Assembly (NCBI RefSeq): GCF_001753205.1
Contig: NZ_CP017560.1
Coordinates: forward strand, 2,480,001 to 2,544,000
From: Sporosarcina ureilytica
GTDB taxonomy: Bacteria > Bacillota > Bacilli > Bacillales_A > Planococcaceae
Direction: 5' to 3'
Length of the DNA stretch: 64,000 nt
Both the position numbers and the translations under genes were made by a program. This document shows positions 1 through 10,445 of the stretch, in pieces (positions within the stretch are counted from its first letter, which is position 1; each line of letters starts with the position of its first letter). The notes under the pieces were generated by a model that had not been told where the DNA came from, searched no databases, and was given only the letters and a program-made list of their open reading frames with translations.

Positions 1-24
1 CGCATCGAGTAGATCACTACTCAT
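1..24 (-). CDS. nusA: NusA, first 8 codons only (partial)
   Basis: The window edge cuts this gene after its first eight codons, which read MSSDLLDA. This matches the N-terminus of Bacillales transcription termination/antitermination factor NusA (B. subtilis begins MSSELLDAL). GGAG lies 8 nt upstream of the chosen ATG; a second in-frame ATG 6 nt further up is too close to it. The gene follows rimP by 21 nt, as in other Bacillales, where rimP-nusA-ylxR-ylxQ-infB form one operon. The identification rests on a very short peptide plus synteny. Confidence 0.85.
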
Positions 25-45
25 GTTCATCACTCCTATAATCCA

Positions 46-522
46 TTATGCGGAAAAGTCAATTGCTAATCGCGCAAGTGCAATTTTTTTCTGTTCAATT
101 AGTACGGTTACTTTTCTAGTCTTAATACGAATTTCTACTTCTGCACCTTCAGGACCGTATGAAAGTAAATATCCTTCAAATTCTTTCATGCCATCGATAG
201 GGGCATACGTTTTAATATAAACATACTGGCCTATTGCATTTTGAAAGTCCTCTTCTTTTTTCAACGGTCTTTCAGCACCTGGTGAAGATACTTCCAAGAA
301 ATAATTTTGACTAATCGGATCTGTGCGATCTAATTCTTCGCTTAATCGCTCACTAACGTGTGCACATTGGTCTATATCAATGTCGCCTTCTGGTGTATCT
401 ACATAAACACGTAAAAACCAGTCATTTCCTTCCTTCACGAACTCTATATCGACTAATTCCAAAGCTAAATCGTTTACAATTGGCTGAACTAGTTTTTCAA
501 CAACACTTGTAATTTGAGTCAT
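46..522 (-). CDS. rimP: Ribosome maturation factor RimP
   Basis: 158 aa. RimP binds the 30S subunit during late maturation. The sequence shows the family pattern: an N-terminal alpha/beta domain with LELVDIEFVKEG and FLRVYVDTPEGDIDIDQC, the SERLSEELDRTDPI stretch, then LEVSSPGAERPLKKEEDF and a C-terminal SH3-like barrel. The reading frame is open 18 codons further upstream, but MTQITSVVEKL is the family start and has GGGAGGG 6 nt before its ATG. It is the first gene of the nusA operon and follows the polC terminator and a 350-bp spacer. Confidence 0.93.
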   Translation of the reverse strand: MTQITSVVEKLVQPIVNDLALELVDIEFVKEGNDWFLRVYVDTPEGDIDIDQCAHVSERLSEELDRTDPISQNYFLEVSSPGAERPLKKEEDFQNAIGQYVYIKTYAPIDGMKEFEGYLLSYGPEGAEVEIRIKTRKVTVLIEQKKIALARLAIDFSA

Positions 523-870
523 TTTATCCCTCCCAGTAATCACTACAATTTTGATACGTCCAACTTTTGAATCCAACTCGTGACCTCAAATCTATTCTTC
601 CCGTTAGATGTCTTCTTGAAGCATTTTAAGCGTTTCGTCAGTGTAGCAAAATCTCCATGCATTGCATAGGTGAATTCCGTTCTTCTCATCCATTAAAGAA
701 TGAATGTCATTTTAATAAAGTGAACTACATCTTGCCAGCTTCGATAACAATTTCGATGTTATTCATAGGTTTAACCGATTCCATCATGATAAACCTATTT
801 TCCAATCCAATTCACACTTATTGTTAAGTTTTTAGTTGAATTCATCTCTTCAAAAACTGCTGAACAACAG
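523..870. other. Intergenic spacer upstream of rimP, no supported gene
   Basis: About 350 bp between the polC terminator and rimP. I see no convincing gene; minus-strand frames give only peptides below about 40 codons without family resemblance. A 9-bp perfect inverted repeat lies at 765-798. The rimP-nusA promoter should be here, but I found no strong -35/-10 pair; a weak TTGGAT/CAAAAT pair sits just upstream of rimP. Confidence 0.5.
765..798 (-). repeat. Perfect 9-bp inverted repeat upstream of rimP
   Basis: ATAGGTTTA and TAAACCTAT are separated by 16 nt. The element lies about 240 nt upstream of the rimP start and could be a leader hairpin or an operator. There is no T-run, so it is not a terminator. 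Confidence 0.5.
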
Positions 871-896
871 AAAAGAGCGGGATATCCCACTCTTTT
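871..896 (-). terminator. Intrinsic terminator of polC
   Basis: On the minus strand a stem AAAAGAGTGGG / CCCGCTCTTTT (one G.T pair, tight ATAT loop) ends in a T-run. It lies about 65 nt past the polC stop and closes the uppS-polC transcription block. Confidence 0.8.
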
Positions 897-960
897 CGCA
901 AGACTATTACAAAAGTTGTTTTAATCATAACATACGTAAAACGTTGTTGCAAACAATGCG

Positions 961-3900
961 TTAGAACAACGACAATTGATTTGCGTCAGGCATCCCTTCT
1001 AGACAGCCAAGTTCTTCCATATACTCGATGACTGTTTTTGAAACACGACCCCGTTGCTGTAAATCTTCCTTGGATAGGAACTCGCCATCTTTCCTTGCTT
1101 CGACAATCGATTGCGCTACATTCGTACCAAGTGATGGAATTGCATTAAAAGGAGGTATTAATTTATCTCCATCAATAACAAATATCGTTGCATCCGATTT
1201 GTATAAATCTGGCTTCGCAAATGAAAAACCACGTTCACACATTTCCAACGCAATTTCCAATACCGTAAGCAAGTTTTTCTCTTTCGGTGATGCATCAAGG
1301 CCTTTCGCATCAATCTCTTGGATTTTAGCTCGAATCGATGCCGAACCTTTCGTCACTGTCAATAAATCATGGTCAGCAGCTCTGACTGTAAAGTATGCTG
1401 AATAGTAAAGAATCGGATGATGGACTTTAAAATAAGCAATCCGAAGTGCCATTAACACATATGCAGCAGCATGCGCTTTCGGGAACATATATTTAATCTT
1501 TTTACATGATTCAATATACCAATTTGGTACATTTTGTGCTCTCATCGCTTCTTCAAATTCAGGCGTTAGCCCGCGTCCCCTACGAACGGACTCCATAATA
1601 CTAAAGGCAGTCGCAGGTTTCAGCCCTTGGTAGATTAAATAAACCATGATATCATCACGACAACCAATTACGTCAGAGAGCTGACAGACTTTGTTTTTAA
1701 TTAACTCTTGGGCATTTCCAAGCCAAACGTCTGTCCCGTGAGAAAGACCAGAAATTTGAACGAGTTCTGAGAATGTAGTCGGTTTCGTCTCCTCAAGCAT
1801 TTGACGAACGAAACGCGTTCCAAACTCTGGCACACCAAGCGTTCCCGATTTAGTACCAATTTGTTCTGGTGTTACGCCAAGCGATTCTGTGCCACTAAAT
1901 AATTTCATGACGCCTTCATCATCGGGCGGAATCGTAAGTGGATCAATCCCTGATAAATCTTCGAGCATTCTAATCATTGTTGGATCATCATGACCTAGAA
2001 TATCTAGTTTTAACAAGTTATTTTCTATCGAATGGAAATCGAAATGCGTTGTTTTCCATGCTGAATTTAAATCATTGGCTGGGAATTGAATGGGTGTAAA
2101 GTCAAAGATATCCTTTGTATTCGGTACAACGATTATTCCCCCCGGGTGTTGTCCAGTACTTCGTTTAACACCTGAACACCCGATTACGAGACGGTCGATT
2201 TCAGCACCGCGGAAATGGACGCCGTTATCATTCATATACCCTCTTACATAACCGTAAGCTGTACGCTCTGCAACAGTACCAATTGTTCCAGCACGGTAAA
2301 CATAGTCTTCTCCGAATAATTCCTTCGTATAATTATGCGCAATTGCTTGGTATTCACCGCTGAAGTTGAGATCAATATCAGGTACCTTATCACCTTCGAA
2401 ACCTAGGAATGTTTCGAACGGAATATCTTGTCCATCTTTCGTATACAATACATCACAATCTGGACATTTTTTATCAGGTAAGTCATATCCTGAACTTACG
2501 GAACCATCATCGAAGAACTCCGCTTTTTTACAAGTTGGACAAACATAATGCGGTGGAAGTGGATTAACTTCCGTAATTTCCATCATCGTCGCAACAAGTG
2601 AAGAACCAACGGAACCCCTCGACCCAACTAAATAACCGTCGTCGAGTGAACGTTTTACAAGCTTATGGGAAATTAAATAAATTACCGCGAATCCGTGTCC
2701 AATAATGGATTTCAGTTCCTTCTCAATCCGTTCAACGACAACTTCTGGTAACTCTTCACCATAAATTTCATGGGCCATTGAATAAGTTAATTGCTTAACT
2801 TCTTCATCCGCACCTTCAATTTCAGGCGTATACAAATCATCTTTTATCGGTTTGACATCTCCGACTCTTTCTAATATCGCATGAGGGTTGTCGATGACAA
2901 TTTCTTCTGCCACCTGTTCACCGAGGAACGAAAACTCTTTAAGCATTTCATCAGTCGTTCGGAAATGGACTTCCGGTAAGGAATGTCGGTTTAAAGGATT
3001 TGCCCCGCCCTGCGCGCGAACGAGAACTTCTCTAAACTTCGCATCAGTTTCATCGAGATAATGCACATTTCCTGTCGCACAGACTGGTATATCGACCGTT
3101 TTCCCTAGTTTAATGATTTTCCGCATTATATCTTCCATATTCCATTCATCACGGATAAGTTCTAAGTCAATTAAATGCGAATAGACAGCTTTCGGATGAA
3201 TTTCTATATAGTCATAGAACTTCGCAATTTCTTCTACCTCTTCAGGCGATTTTTGCATAAGCCCTTCAAATACTTCACCATTAGAACATCCTGAGCCAAT
3301 GAGTAACCCTTGTCGGTGATTTATAAGTAATGAACGTGGAATTCGTGGCACACGATAAAAATAATCCATATGCGAATAAGATACGAGCTTAAATAAATTT
3401 TTCATCCCAACATCGTCTGTCGCAATAATTGTACAGTGGGACGGTCTAGCACGTTTATAGGTATCGCCTTCTCCAATATGTTTATTAAAATCATCTAAAT
3501 GCGTAATCCCTTTTTCCTCTGCACCTTCTAATAACTTAATAAACAAATACCCCGTTGCTTCCGCATCGTAAATTGCACGGTGATGTTGTGTCAGTTCAAT
3601 ATTGTATTTTTTCGCTAACGTATTTAGTCTGTGATTTCCGAGTTCCGGATGTAGAAAACGTGCCAGTTCGAGCGTGTCGATTACTGGGTACGTAATGCTT
3701 GGGATTCCCGCTTTTTTATAAGCTTCGTATAAGAAGCCCATATCAAATGAAGCGTTATGCGCGACCAGAACAGCGTCCCCTATCCATTCATAATAATCTC
3801 GAACGACTTCATCGACATCCGGAGCATCTTTTACCATATCATCCGTAATCCCTGTCAAATTTGTAATAAGGGCAGAGATTGGTTCGTGCGGATTTGCAAA

Positions 3901-5286
3901 TCGTTCAAATGTATCAATGACTTCTCCGTTTTTAATCTTCACCGCGGCAAGTTCGATAATGGTGTTATAAACAGCTGAAAGTCCGGTCGTCTCTACGTCA
4001 AATACGACAAACGTATCATCTTCAAGTTTACGATGTTGTTCACCGTACGCAATTGGAACACCATCATCGACTAAATTGGCTTCCATACCGAACAATACTT
4101 TTATGCCATGCTTTTTACCGGCTGAATAGGCTTCAGGGAAAGATTGCACGTTGCCATGGTCTGTAATCGCTACAGCAGGATGCCCCCACTTCGCCGCTTG
4201 CTCCACTAATGCTGAAGCCGAAACAACTGCATCCATTTGACTCATTGATGTATGTGCATGTAATTCTATACGCTTTCGATCATTAGGGGCTAAATCTCTT
4301 CGAATCACTGGTGGGATTTCCATAATCGACTGCGCCATCATAATTAAATCTCTAACGAACGTATCATTTTGAATACCGCCACGTGCGCGAACCCATGAAC
4401 CTTTTTTCAAGGAGGACATTAACTTACCGTCTTCCTCATTACGGGAAAACATTTTCACAATAATGGAGTCCGTGTAATCTGTTATTTTAATCGTTAATAA
4501 AGAACGGCCACTCCGTAATTCTCTTACTTCTGTATCAAAAACAAATCCTTCAACTATAACGCTACGCTCTTCATCTTGAATATTTCTTATTTCCATTAGC
4601 GGTTCGTCATGTTTAATAGGTGGTCCCAATTGGAATGGACCAGTTGGAACATCGTCATTTTCTTTACGATTTTGCTCTCTCTTTTGCAAGTCTTCTAATG
4701 CTTTTCGAGCCATCTCTTCCTCTTCTGCTTGACGTTCGATTAGAAAAGCTTTTTGTGCTTCCTCAGCACTGTTCAAATCATCGGTTAGCTGAAAATCAAC
4801 GGCAAGCCTTGGAAAGCCAAACGTTTCGAAAACATCGGAAATAAGTGGTCCGTACTTTGTTTTCATCGTCTGTAATTCCATATCATTCATACAGATGAAT
4901 GTGAGTTTACCACCTGTAATCGTCGGTTTTTGACTTGTTAATCGTTCACGAATTGGCGGTGACATATCTCGTAATTCTTCTATCACATATGGCCAATAAC
5001 CAGCAATTAACAATTCATCCATTACTGGATTTTTACAAACGATGTTCAATTGAATTGTCGCAATTGCAGAAAATGCTTCTCGTATTCTCTGGGTAAAAAC
5101 TGTATAAATTTCGATTGGCAGTAATTTCTCTAATTGGATATTAAATTGCCAAACACGTGATTTACGATGAATGCTCACTCGCTCTAATAATGCATTTTCA
5201 AAATGCACAACAAATTGATCGTCTGTCATATTAATTTGTTGTAATAAGAGATGGAGCTTCATTTTATCGTCTTGTTTACCATCCAC
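961..5286 (-). CDS. polC: DNA polymerase III alpha subunit, PolC type
   Basis: 1441 aa, the usual PolC length (B. subtilis 1437). This is the main replicative polymerase of Firmicutes, with built-in 3'-5' proofreading. Visible in order: N-terminal domain with [12 protein letters not shown] fold; split PHP domain starting [15 protein letters not shown]; DEDDh exonuclease with [18 protein letters not shown] and [12 protein letters not shown]; a four-Cys zinc site (CPTC...CPDC); the catalytic palm with [12 protein letters not shown]; HhH and C-terminal NQLSLF. The start is GTG with AAGGAGGG 6 nt upstream; the next ATG, codon 9, has no ribosome site. It follows proS by 64 bp. All catalytic motifs look intact. 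Confidence 0.98.
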   Translation of the reverse strand: MDGKQDDKMKLHLLLQQINMTDDQFVVHFENALLERVSIHRKSRVWQFNIQLEKLLPIEIYTVFTQRIREAFSAIATIQLNIVCKNPVMDELLIAGYWPYVIEELRDMSPPIRERLTSQKPTITGGKLTFICMNDMELQTMKTKYGPLISDVFETFGFPRLAVDFQLTDDLNSAEEAQKAFLIERQAEEEEMARKALEDLQKREQNRKENDDVPTGPFQLGPPIKHDEPLMEIRNIQDEERSVIVEGFVFDTEVRELRSGRSLLTIKITDYTDSIIVKMFSRNEEDGKLMSSLKKGSWVRARGGIQNDTFVRDLIMMAQSIMEIPPVIRRDLAPNDRKRIELHAHTSMSQMDAVVSASALVEQAAKWGHPAVAITDHGNVQSFPEAYSAGKKHGIKVLFGMEANLVDDGVPIAYGEQHRKLEDDTFVVFDVETTGLSAVYNTIIELAAVKIKNGEVIDTFERFANPHEPISALITNLTGITDDMVKDAPDVDEVVRDYYEWIGDAVLVAHNASFDMGFLYEAYKKAGIPSITYPVIDTLELARFLHPELGNHRLNTLAKKYNIELTQHHRAIYDAEATGYLFIKLLEGAEEKGITHLDDFNKHIGEGDTYKRARPSHCTIIATDDVGMKNLFKLVSYSHMDYFYRVPRIPRSLLINHRQGLLIGSGCSNGEVFEGLMQKSPEEVEEIAKFYDYIEIHPKAVYSHLIDLELIRDEWNMEDIMRKIIKLGKTVDIPVCATGNVHYLDETDAKFREVLVRAQGGANPLNRHSLPEVHFRTTDEMLKEFSFLGEQVAEEIVIDNPHAILERVGDVKPIKDDLYTPEIEGADEEVKQLTYSMAHEIYGEELPEVVVERIEKELKSIIGHGFAVIYLISHKLVKRSLDDGYLVGSRGSVGSSLVATMMEITEVNPLPPHYVCPTCKKAEFFDDGSVSSGYDLPDKKCPDCDVLYTKDGQDIPFETFLGFEGDKVPDIDLNFSGEYQAIAHNYTKELFGEDYVYRAGTIGTVAERTAYGYVRGYMNDNGVHFRGAEIDRLVIGCSGVKRSTGQHPGGIIVVPNTKDIFDFTPIQFPANDLNSAWKTTHFDFHSIENNLLKLDILGHDDPTMIRMLEDLSGIDPLTIPPDDEGVMKLFSGTESLGVTPEQIGTKSGTLGVPEFGTRFVRQMLEETKPTTFSELVQISGLSHGTDVWLGNAQELIKNKVCQLSDVIGCRDDIMVYLIYQGLKPATAFSIMESVRRGRGLTPEFEEAMRAQNVPNWYIESCKKIKYMFPKAHAAAYVLMALRIAYFKVHHPILYYSAYFTVRAADHDLLTVTKGSASIRAKIQEIDAKGLDASPKEKNLLTVLEIALEMCERGFSFAKPDLYKSDATIFVIDGDKLIPPFNAIPSLGTNVAQSIVEARKDGEFLSKEDLQQRGRVSKTVIEYMEELGCLEGMPDANQLSLF

Positions 5287-5318
5287 ATTAAGCCCTCCTT
5301 ATTCCTAGATGAAAAGAA

Positions 5319-5342
5319 GGAAGTGCCACCCCGCGGCCTTCC
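5319..5342 (-). terminator. Terminator-like hairpin between proS and polC
   Basis: On the minus strand GGAAGGCC and GGCACTTCC pair (8 bp, one bulge) around a GCGGGGT loop, followed by TTCTTTTC. It lies between the proS stop and the polC ribosome site and could partly terminate or attenuate read-through into polC. The T-run is interrupted, so strength is uncertain. Confidence 0.45.
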
Positions 5343-5350
5343 CTCCTGTA

Positions 5351-7057
5351 TTAATTCAAAGTAAAATATGCTTGAAGCTTTTCGGTCACTTCTTCAACCT
5401 GCCATTCGGTTATTTCACCAGTCTCTCGAAATTTCACTTCTAATATTCCGTCTTTCGCTTTCTTCCCGATTGTAATTCGTATTGGCAATCCGATTAAATC
5501 AGCATCTGCAAACTTTACACCTGCACGTTCGGGACGATCGTCGTACAGCACCTCAAAGCGATACGTTTGAAGAAGTTTATACAAATTATCTGCGAGTTCT
5601 TTTTGAATAGCGTCGTTTAAGTTGATTGGCACGAGATGAATGTCATACGGGGATAAGTTTTTAGGCCATTTTAAACCAAACTCGTCATTATACTGTTCAG
5701 CAATCACTGCCATAATGCGAGACACATTCATGCCGTAACGCCCCATAATCATTGATTTTTCGGTCCCTGCTTCATCAATAAAGGTCGCGTTCATTGGCTT
5801 GCTATATGTTGTCCCTAGCGCATCGAGCCGCCCTACTTCAAATCCTTTTGTAAACTTTATTGTGCCAATACCGTCGGGCGCTATATCACCTTCTTCAGCA
5901 TAACGCAAATCCGCATATTGATTCACAGCAAAATCTTTTTCAGGATTGACGTTGAGTAAATGATAATCATCTTCATTGGCTCCAGCTACCCCATTCACAA
6001 TTGCAGCAACTGCAAAGTCTGCAACGATTTTCACACCTACTGGCAATTGCACCGGGCCAATTGAGCCAGGCTCACAAGATAGTAACGTTTTTACTGCTTC
6101 TTCTTCGGCTAATTCGACCGATTGGGCAGCAATTGCATTTTTAAGTTTTATTTCGTTTATTTTATGATCGCCTCGACAAATGACAACGACGATTTCATCA
6201 TCTGCTTTATAAATGAGTGTTTTCATACATTTTTCTATCGAGACGTCTAAAAAATCAGCAACTTCCTGAATGGATCTTTTATTTGGCGTTTTTACTTTCT
6301 CCACTTCATGAAGTATTTCATCTGACTTTTCATAATGATTGCTAACAATTGCCTGTTCCACACTTGTCGCAAATGAACCTGTACTGCTATAGGCAATTTC
6401 CTCATCGCCATTGTTGGCTTTCGCGATGAACTGATGTACACCAAGATTATCCGGCATGCTAGCATCTGAATCAACTATATAACAATCTAGATTCAATTTC
6501 GTGAAAATATTTGAATAGGCTTCTTTCATCTGTTCATAAGTTTCATGTAAACTTTCATCAGAAATATGAAAAGAATAGGCTTCTGATTTCACAAATTCAC
6601 GATTTACTAGTAGTCCAAAACGTGGCCGGGGCTCGTCCTGAAATTTTGTTATTATTTGATACAATGTTAAAGGTAACTGTTTATAGGATTTAACTTCTTC
6701 TTTAATTAATGAAGTCATCAGCTCTGTATGTAGGGCACCTAGTATATAGGTACGATTTCGTTCATCTTGCAAATGAAATAAATCACTACCGTCTCCATCT
6801 ATTTCCATTCGTTCTTGTGACAGCTCGGATTCTTGTAAAATCGGCGTCACCATTTCTACAGCATCAATTGCATCCATTTCTTCACGAATGATCGCTTCGA
6901 TTTTCCTTAATACTTTCAATCCAAAAGGTAAATATGAATAAACTCCACTTGTATGTCGACGTAGAAACCCCGCACGCAATAAAAGTTGATGGGATGTCGT
7001 TTCCACATCAGTTGGATTCTCGCGCAATGTCGGTATAAACGCTCGTGACTGTTTCAT
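5351..7057 (-). CDS. proS: Prolyl-tRNA synthetase homologue with an altered aminoacylation site
   Basis: 568 aa, colinear with bacterial ProRS (B. subtilis 564). ProRS charges tRNA-Pro and edits Ala-tRNA-Pro. The fold is recognisable: N-terminal FIPTLRE and RAGF.RRHTSGVYSYLP, the inserted editing domain (about 225-395) with CMKTLIYKADDE (Lys279), GPVQLPVG and NGVAGANEDD, and the anticodon domain with DDRPERAGVKFADADLIGLP. The synthetase core is altered: LGALHTEL (107-113) replaces LGATHEEV, FQDE (139-142) replaces the motif 2 FRDE, LLVNREFVKSEAYSF replaces LLRGREF.MKDAYSF, and GRYGMNVSR (439-447) replaces GCYGIGVSR. I chose ATG 7057 (AGGTGG 8 nt upstream) over the GTG at 7069. It sits in the normal proS position between rseP and polC. 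It may be a degenerate or repurposed synthetase; a second ProRS elsewhere would then be needed. Confidence 0.85.
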   Translation of the reverse strand: MKQSRAFIPTLRENPTDVETTSHQLLLRAGFLRRHTSGVYSYLPFGLKVLRKIEAIIREEMDAIDAVEMVTPILQESELSQERMEIDGDGSDLFHLQDERNRTYILGALHTELMTSLIKEEVKSYKQLPLTLYQIITKFQDEPRPRFGLLVNREFVKSEAYSFHISDESLHETYEQMKEAYSNIFTKLNLDCYIVDSDASMPDNLGVHQFIAKANNGDEEIAYSSTGSFATSVEQAIVSNHYEKSDEILHEVEKVKTPNKRSIQEVADFLDVSIEKCMKTLIYKADDEIVVVICRGDHKINEIKLKNAIAAQSVELAEEEAVKTLLSCEPGSIGPVQLPVGVKIVADFAVAAIVNGVAGANEDDYHLLNVNPEKDFAVNQYADLRYAEEGDIAPDGIGTIKFTKGFEVGRLDALGTTYSKPMNATFIDEAGTEKSMIMGRYGMNVSRIMAVIAEQYNDEFGLKWPKNLSPYDIHLVPINLNDAIQKELADNLYKLLQTYRFEVLYDDRPERAGVKFADADLIGLPIRITIGKKAKDGILEVKFRETGEITEWQVEEVTEKLQAYFTLN

Positions 7058-7097
7058 ATTTCTAACCACCTAGTGTTTACATTTTATTAAAAGCAAA

Positions 7098-7130
7098 GGG
7101 CGCCAAAAAACCTTTAAGTAGATGGCGCCT
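7098..7130 (-). terminator. Possible weak terminator between rseP and proS
   Basis: On the minus strand AGGCGCC and GGCGCCC flank a 19-nt loop and are followed by TTTGCTTTT. It lies 23 nt past the rseP stop. The stem is short, so it may only reduce read-through into proS. Confidence 0.4.
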
Positions 7131-7152
7131 CATCGTAATAAATTTCAAATGT

Positions 7153-8418
7153 CTAACTACTGAAAAAGAATCGTTGAATATCATTCCATGTGACAACAAT
7201 CATTAGAATCATTAGAAGGACAATTCCAACAAAATGAACCATTCCTTCTTTTTGTTTATCAATCGGCTTACCTCTAATTGCTTCAAATAAGAAGAATAAT
7301 AACCTACCGCCATCAAGTGCAGGTAATGGGAGCAAATTCATAATCCCCAAGTTAATACTTAAAATCGCAGCCCAGTGCATTAAATTATAAATACCATATT
7401 GAGCAACTTCTTCCGTTGCTTTATAAATGCCAACGGGCCCCGACAATGCATCAATCGTAAACTTGCCGGTTACGAGCATGCCGAGCAATTCAAATATTCG
7501 TTTAAACCAAGTCCACGTTTGATCTGCACCAAAAACGACTGCTTTAAGCGCATTTTTTTCAACTGGACTTGTGTAAAGAACGCCAATTTGTCCAAACTTT
7601 TGTCCTGCCTCTTCAATCGTAGCAGGGACGACATGTAATTTGACTAAATCACCATTTCGTTCAACTAGGAATGAAAGTTGTTCCCCTGGATGTTTTTGAA
7701 TGATTTCTGCAAATTCGGTCCAAGAAGAAATCGGTGTGTCGTTTACTTCTTTTACAAAGTCACCATCTTGCATGCCCCCTGCATAGGCAGCCCCTGAACT
7801 TTGCACTTCCGTAATCACCGGTTCATTCGTAGGAACGCCTTGTAATAAACCAATTGCCAGGAATATCAAAAAGGATAAAATAAAGTTAAATAACGGCCCG
7901 GCAAATATCGTCATTGCACGGCTTGCTAGTGATTTCGATTCAAATTGTCTATCATAAGGCGCAATAATTGTTTCTTGTCCTTTTTCAATGATGACAGCAT
8001 TTCTTGCAATTGGATAACGGACAAATTCCCCGTCATCACTATATCCCTCTATAAACAACTCTTTATCAAGATCTGATTTTTCTGTTTCCATAAATAAAAT
8101 ATCAGGATTTGATACATTTTGATTTAAATAGATTTTTTCAACTTCACCTGTTTGACCAATATACAGTCCAACCCGATATCCAGGTTGTAATTCGACCGTA
8201 TCAAAATCTTGGCCTGCCATTCGGACATAACCACCAAGCGGCAACAAGCGAATCGTATAGATTGTTTCACCTTTTGTAATGCCAATTATTTTCGGACCAA
8301 ATCCGATCGCAAATTCACGCACCATAATTCCAGCTTTTTTCGCGAATAAGAAATGACCTAATTCATGAAAAAAGACGAGGGAACCGAATACAATGATAAA
8401 CGCAATTACGGTCTCCAT
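7153..8418 (-). CDS. rseP: Site-2 membrane metalloprotease RseP/RasP
   Basis: 421 aa. Intramembrane zinc protease of the S2P family; in B. subtilis RasP cleaves anti-sigma factor RsiW and other membrane substrates. The first membrane segment carries HELGH (residues 19-23), the central part holds a PDZ domain (NEPVITEVQSSGAA... GDFVKEVND), and the third segment carries NLLPLPALDGG with the metal-binding Asp. Four membrane segments are visible. The start ATG has AAGGTGG 6 nt upstream. It lies between dxr and proS, the conserved order. Confidence 0.95.
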   Translation of the reverse strand: METVIAFIIVFGSLVFFHELGHFLFAKKAGIMVREFAIGFGPKIIGITKGETIYTIRLLPLGGYVRMAGQDFDTVELQPGYRVGLYIGQTGEVEKIYLNQNVSNPDILFMETEKSDLDKELFIEGYSDDGEFVRYPIARNAVIIEKGQETIIAPYDRQFESKSLASRAMTIFAGPLFNFILSFLIFLAIGLLQGVPTNEPVITEVQSSGAAYAGGMQDGDFVKEVNDTPISSWTEFAEIIQKHPGEQLSFLVERNGDLVKLHVVPATIEEAGQKFGQIGVLYTSPVEKNALKAVVFGADQTWTWFKRIFELLGMLVTGKFTIDALSGPVGIYKATEEVAQYGIYNLMHWAAILSINLGIMNLLPLPALDGGRLLFFLFEAIRGKPIDKQKEGMVHFVGIVLLMILMIVVTWNDIQRFFFSS

Positions 8419-8485
8419 AAAAAACCACCTTCGCTGGCTAAGAACTGACTATTGAATCCTTTTCTTCGCCCGATATTAGTAATAC

Positions 8486-9634
8486 TCACTGTACCATAGC
8501 ATGGACTGTGTTTCTAGTGTTCTTATCTACTTCTAAAATTGCTTCAAGTGTTGGTTTTACAATCGTTTTATGTTCGTCCATAACACGTTCAACAATTTCA
8601 TCGATTTCTAAAAACGAAATGTGACCCTTCATAAATAAACTAACAGCAATTTCATTTGCAGCATTCATCGCTGTAGGCATTGTGCCCCCAACTTTACCTG
8701 CTTCATAGGCAAGTGCAAGTGCTTTAAAACGTTTAAAATCAATTTTTTCAAAATGTAATTGACCAATTTCTTCTAATCGAAGACGCTTTGCATTTTGCAT
8801 TGGAATCCGATGTGGATACGTTAAGGCATACTGAATTGGTACGCGCATATCCGGAGATCCTAGTTGTGCCATCACACTAGTATCTTGAAATTCAACCATA
8901 GAATGGATGATGCTTTCTCGGTGCAGCAAGACGTCAATCTGCTCGTAGGGAATATCAAATAAATGGTGAGCCTCTATCACTTCAAGCCCTTTATTCATCA
9001 TCGTCGCTGAGTCAATTGTTAATTTATTTCCCATTGACCAGTTTGGATGTGCCAATGCTTCCTCGACCGTCACATTTGATAATTCATCACGCGTTAAATT
9101 TCTAAAACTACCTCCTGATGCAGTTAATATTAACTTGGTAATTTCTTTAGGATTTTCACCATTCAATGACTGAAATAAGGCTGAATGCTCACTATCTACT
9201 GGAAGGAGTGGCACATTGAACTTTCTCGCTTCGTCCATCACAATTTCCCCTGCTGCGACGAGTGTTTCTTTATTCGCAATTGCGATTGTAATGCCTGCCC
9301 GGATTGCTTCTAACGTTGGACCTAATCCAACACTTCCAATGACCGCATTCACTAAAATATCCGCACCTGTACGGGCAGCAACTTCTTTCAACCCTTCTGC
9401 TCCGTATACAAATGTGATACTTGGAAATTCCGACTGTAAAGCTTTTGCATCTTCCTGCCTAATGACAGAAACCATACTCGGTTGAAATGTCCTTGCGATT
9501 TCTCGTACCTTATCAATATTCAGACCAGCTGAAAAAGATACGAGTTCAAATTTATTTGGATTTGATTTTAGTATATCTAATGTTTGTACACCAATAGAAC
9601 CTGTTGCACCTAATAAACTAATTTTCTTTTTCAT
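8486..9634 (-). CDS. dxr: 1-deoxy-D-xylulose 5-phosphate reductoisomerase
   Basis: 382 aa, normal length. It converts DXP to 2-C-methyl-D-erythritol 4-phosphate with NADPH, the second step of the MEP isoprenoid pathway. Visible: NADPH site LLGATGSIG at the N-terminus, [20 protein letters not shown] (metal and substrate binding), [15 protein letters not shown] and [17 protein letters not shown]. Its product feeds the undecaprenyl phosphate made by the neighbouring uppS. It follows cdsA by 16 bp, suggesting one transcript. Confidence 0.97.
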   Translation of the reverse strand: MKKKISLLGATGSIGVQTLDILKSNPNKFELVSFSAGLNIDKVREIARTFQPSMVSVIRQEDAKALQSEFPSITFVYGAEGLKEVAARTGADILVNAVIGSVGLGPTLEAIRAGITIAIANKETLVAAGEIVMDEARKFNVPLLPVDSEHSALFQSLNGENPKEITKLILTASGGSFRNLTRDELSNVTVEEALAHPNWSMGNKLTIDSATMMNKGLEVIEAHHLFDIPYEQIDVLLHRESIIHSMVEFQDTSVMAQLGSPDMRVPIQYALTYPHRIPMQNAKRLRLEEIGQLHFEKIDFKRFKALALAYEAGKVGGTMPTAMNAANEIAVSLFMKGHISFLEIDEIVERVMDEHKTIVKPTLEAILEVDKNTRNTVHAMVQ

Positions 9635-9650
9635 GATGAAATCCTTTCCT

Positions 9651-10445
9651 TTAGACTACAAAATGCAGAAAATGAAGGAGTGGCAGTACAAAAAGAAGGC
9701 TATCAAACCTATCCAGTATCCCACCATGCCCCGGCAATATGTTTCCTGAATCTTTCACATCATAATGTCGTTTTAGTGCTGATTCAACGAGGTCGCCTAA
9801 TTGACCAACAATTGATGCAATAATTGTAACAACTATTAAATAAGTATACGAGGAAGCAATCGGTACAAATGCATGGAATATACATGCAAAAATAATTGCT
9901 GAGAGAATCCCACCAACAAAGCCTTCAATTGTTTTATTCGGCGAAATCTCTGGCCAAAGTTTACGTTTCCCGATTTTTCGTCCTACAAAATACGCACCAG
10001 TATCTGTCATCCAAATCACGAGAAGCGCGTATATAATAAACTCAATTCCAGCGATTCGCGTTTCAATTAAATAATAAAAGCCGATTCCAACGTATAACGC
10101 ACCAAAAATAGAAAACGCGGCATGATCAAAAGTAAAACGATTTTTAACGATAACCGTATAAATTAATAATAAAAGGACAATGGCAAAAGTAATTTCCACT
10201 TTTGTATAACCGAGTGCATTTTCTAATTTCGCACTATTTTCTGCTGGTAATAGTAAAACAGCAAGTGCTATCCACGTCAGAATTCCAGGGATTGATAAAA
10301 GTTGTATCTTTCTCATTCTTAATAATTCAAAAAGGCCGATTGTCGCAAGAAGATAAACTGCGAGGGTGAACGGCCAACTTCCAATAAAGACTAGTGGAAC
10401 GAAAAAGGCGATTGCAACGATTGCTGTGATGATTCTTTGTTTCAT
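9651..10445 (-). CDS. cdsA: Phosphatidate cytidylyltransferase (CDP-diglyceride synthase)
   Basis: 264 aa integral membrane protein with about seven hydrophobic segments. It makes CDP-diacylglycerol from phosphatidic acid and CTP. The CDS signature is visible near the C-terminus: [14 protein letters not shown] followed by [12 protein letters not shown], with the conserved acidic and Lys residues. Its ATG overlaps the uppS stop by 4 nt (ATGA), so the two genes are translationally coupled. Confidence 0.96.
   Translation of the reverse strand: MKQRIITAIVAIAFFVPLVFIGSWPFTLAVYLLATIGLFELLRMRKIQLLSIPGILTWIALAVLLLPAENSAKLENALGYTKVEITFAIVLLLLIYTVIVKNRFTFDHAAFSIFGALYVGIGFYYLIETRIAGIEFIIYALLVIWMTDTGAYFVGRKIGKRKLWPEISPNKTIEGFVGGILSAIIFACIFHAFVPIASSYTYLIVVTIIASIVGQLGDLVESALKRHYDVKDSGNILPGHGGILDRFDSLLFVLPLLHFLHFVV

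Noticed and set aside
523-870. A gene remnant upstream of rimP
   Set aside because: Minus-strand frames give only short peptides with stops and no family resemblance; no ribosome site supports any of them.
2366-5000. Several plus-strand open frames of 60-130 codons inside polC and other genes
   Set aside because: They lie antisense to well-conserved coding regions, lack ribosome sites and resemble no protein; shadows of the real genes.
5319-5345. GGGTGGCAC upstream of polC resembling the T-box core GGGTGGNAC
   Set aside because: The following ACCGCG is missing, no specifier stem or antiterminator layout is present, and polC is not a T-box target. The sequence is better explained as the terminator-like hairpin.
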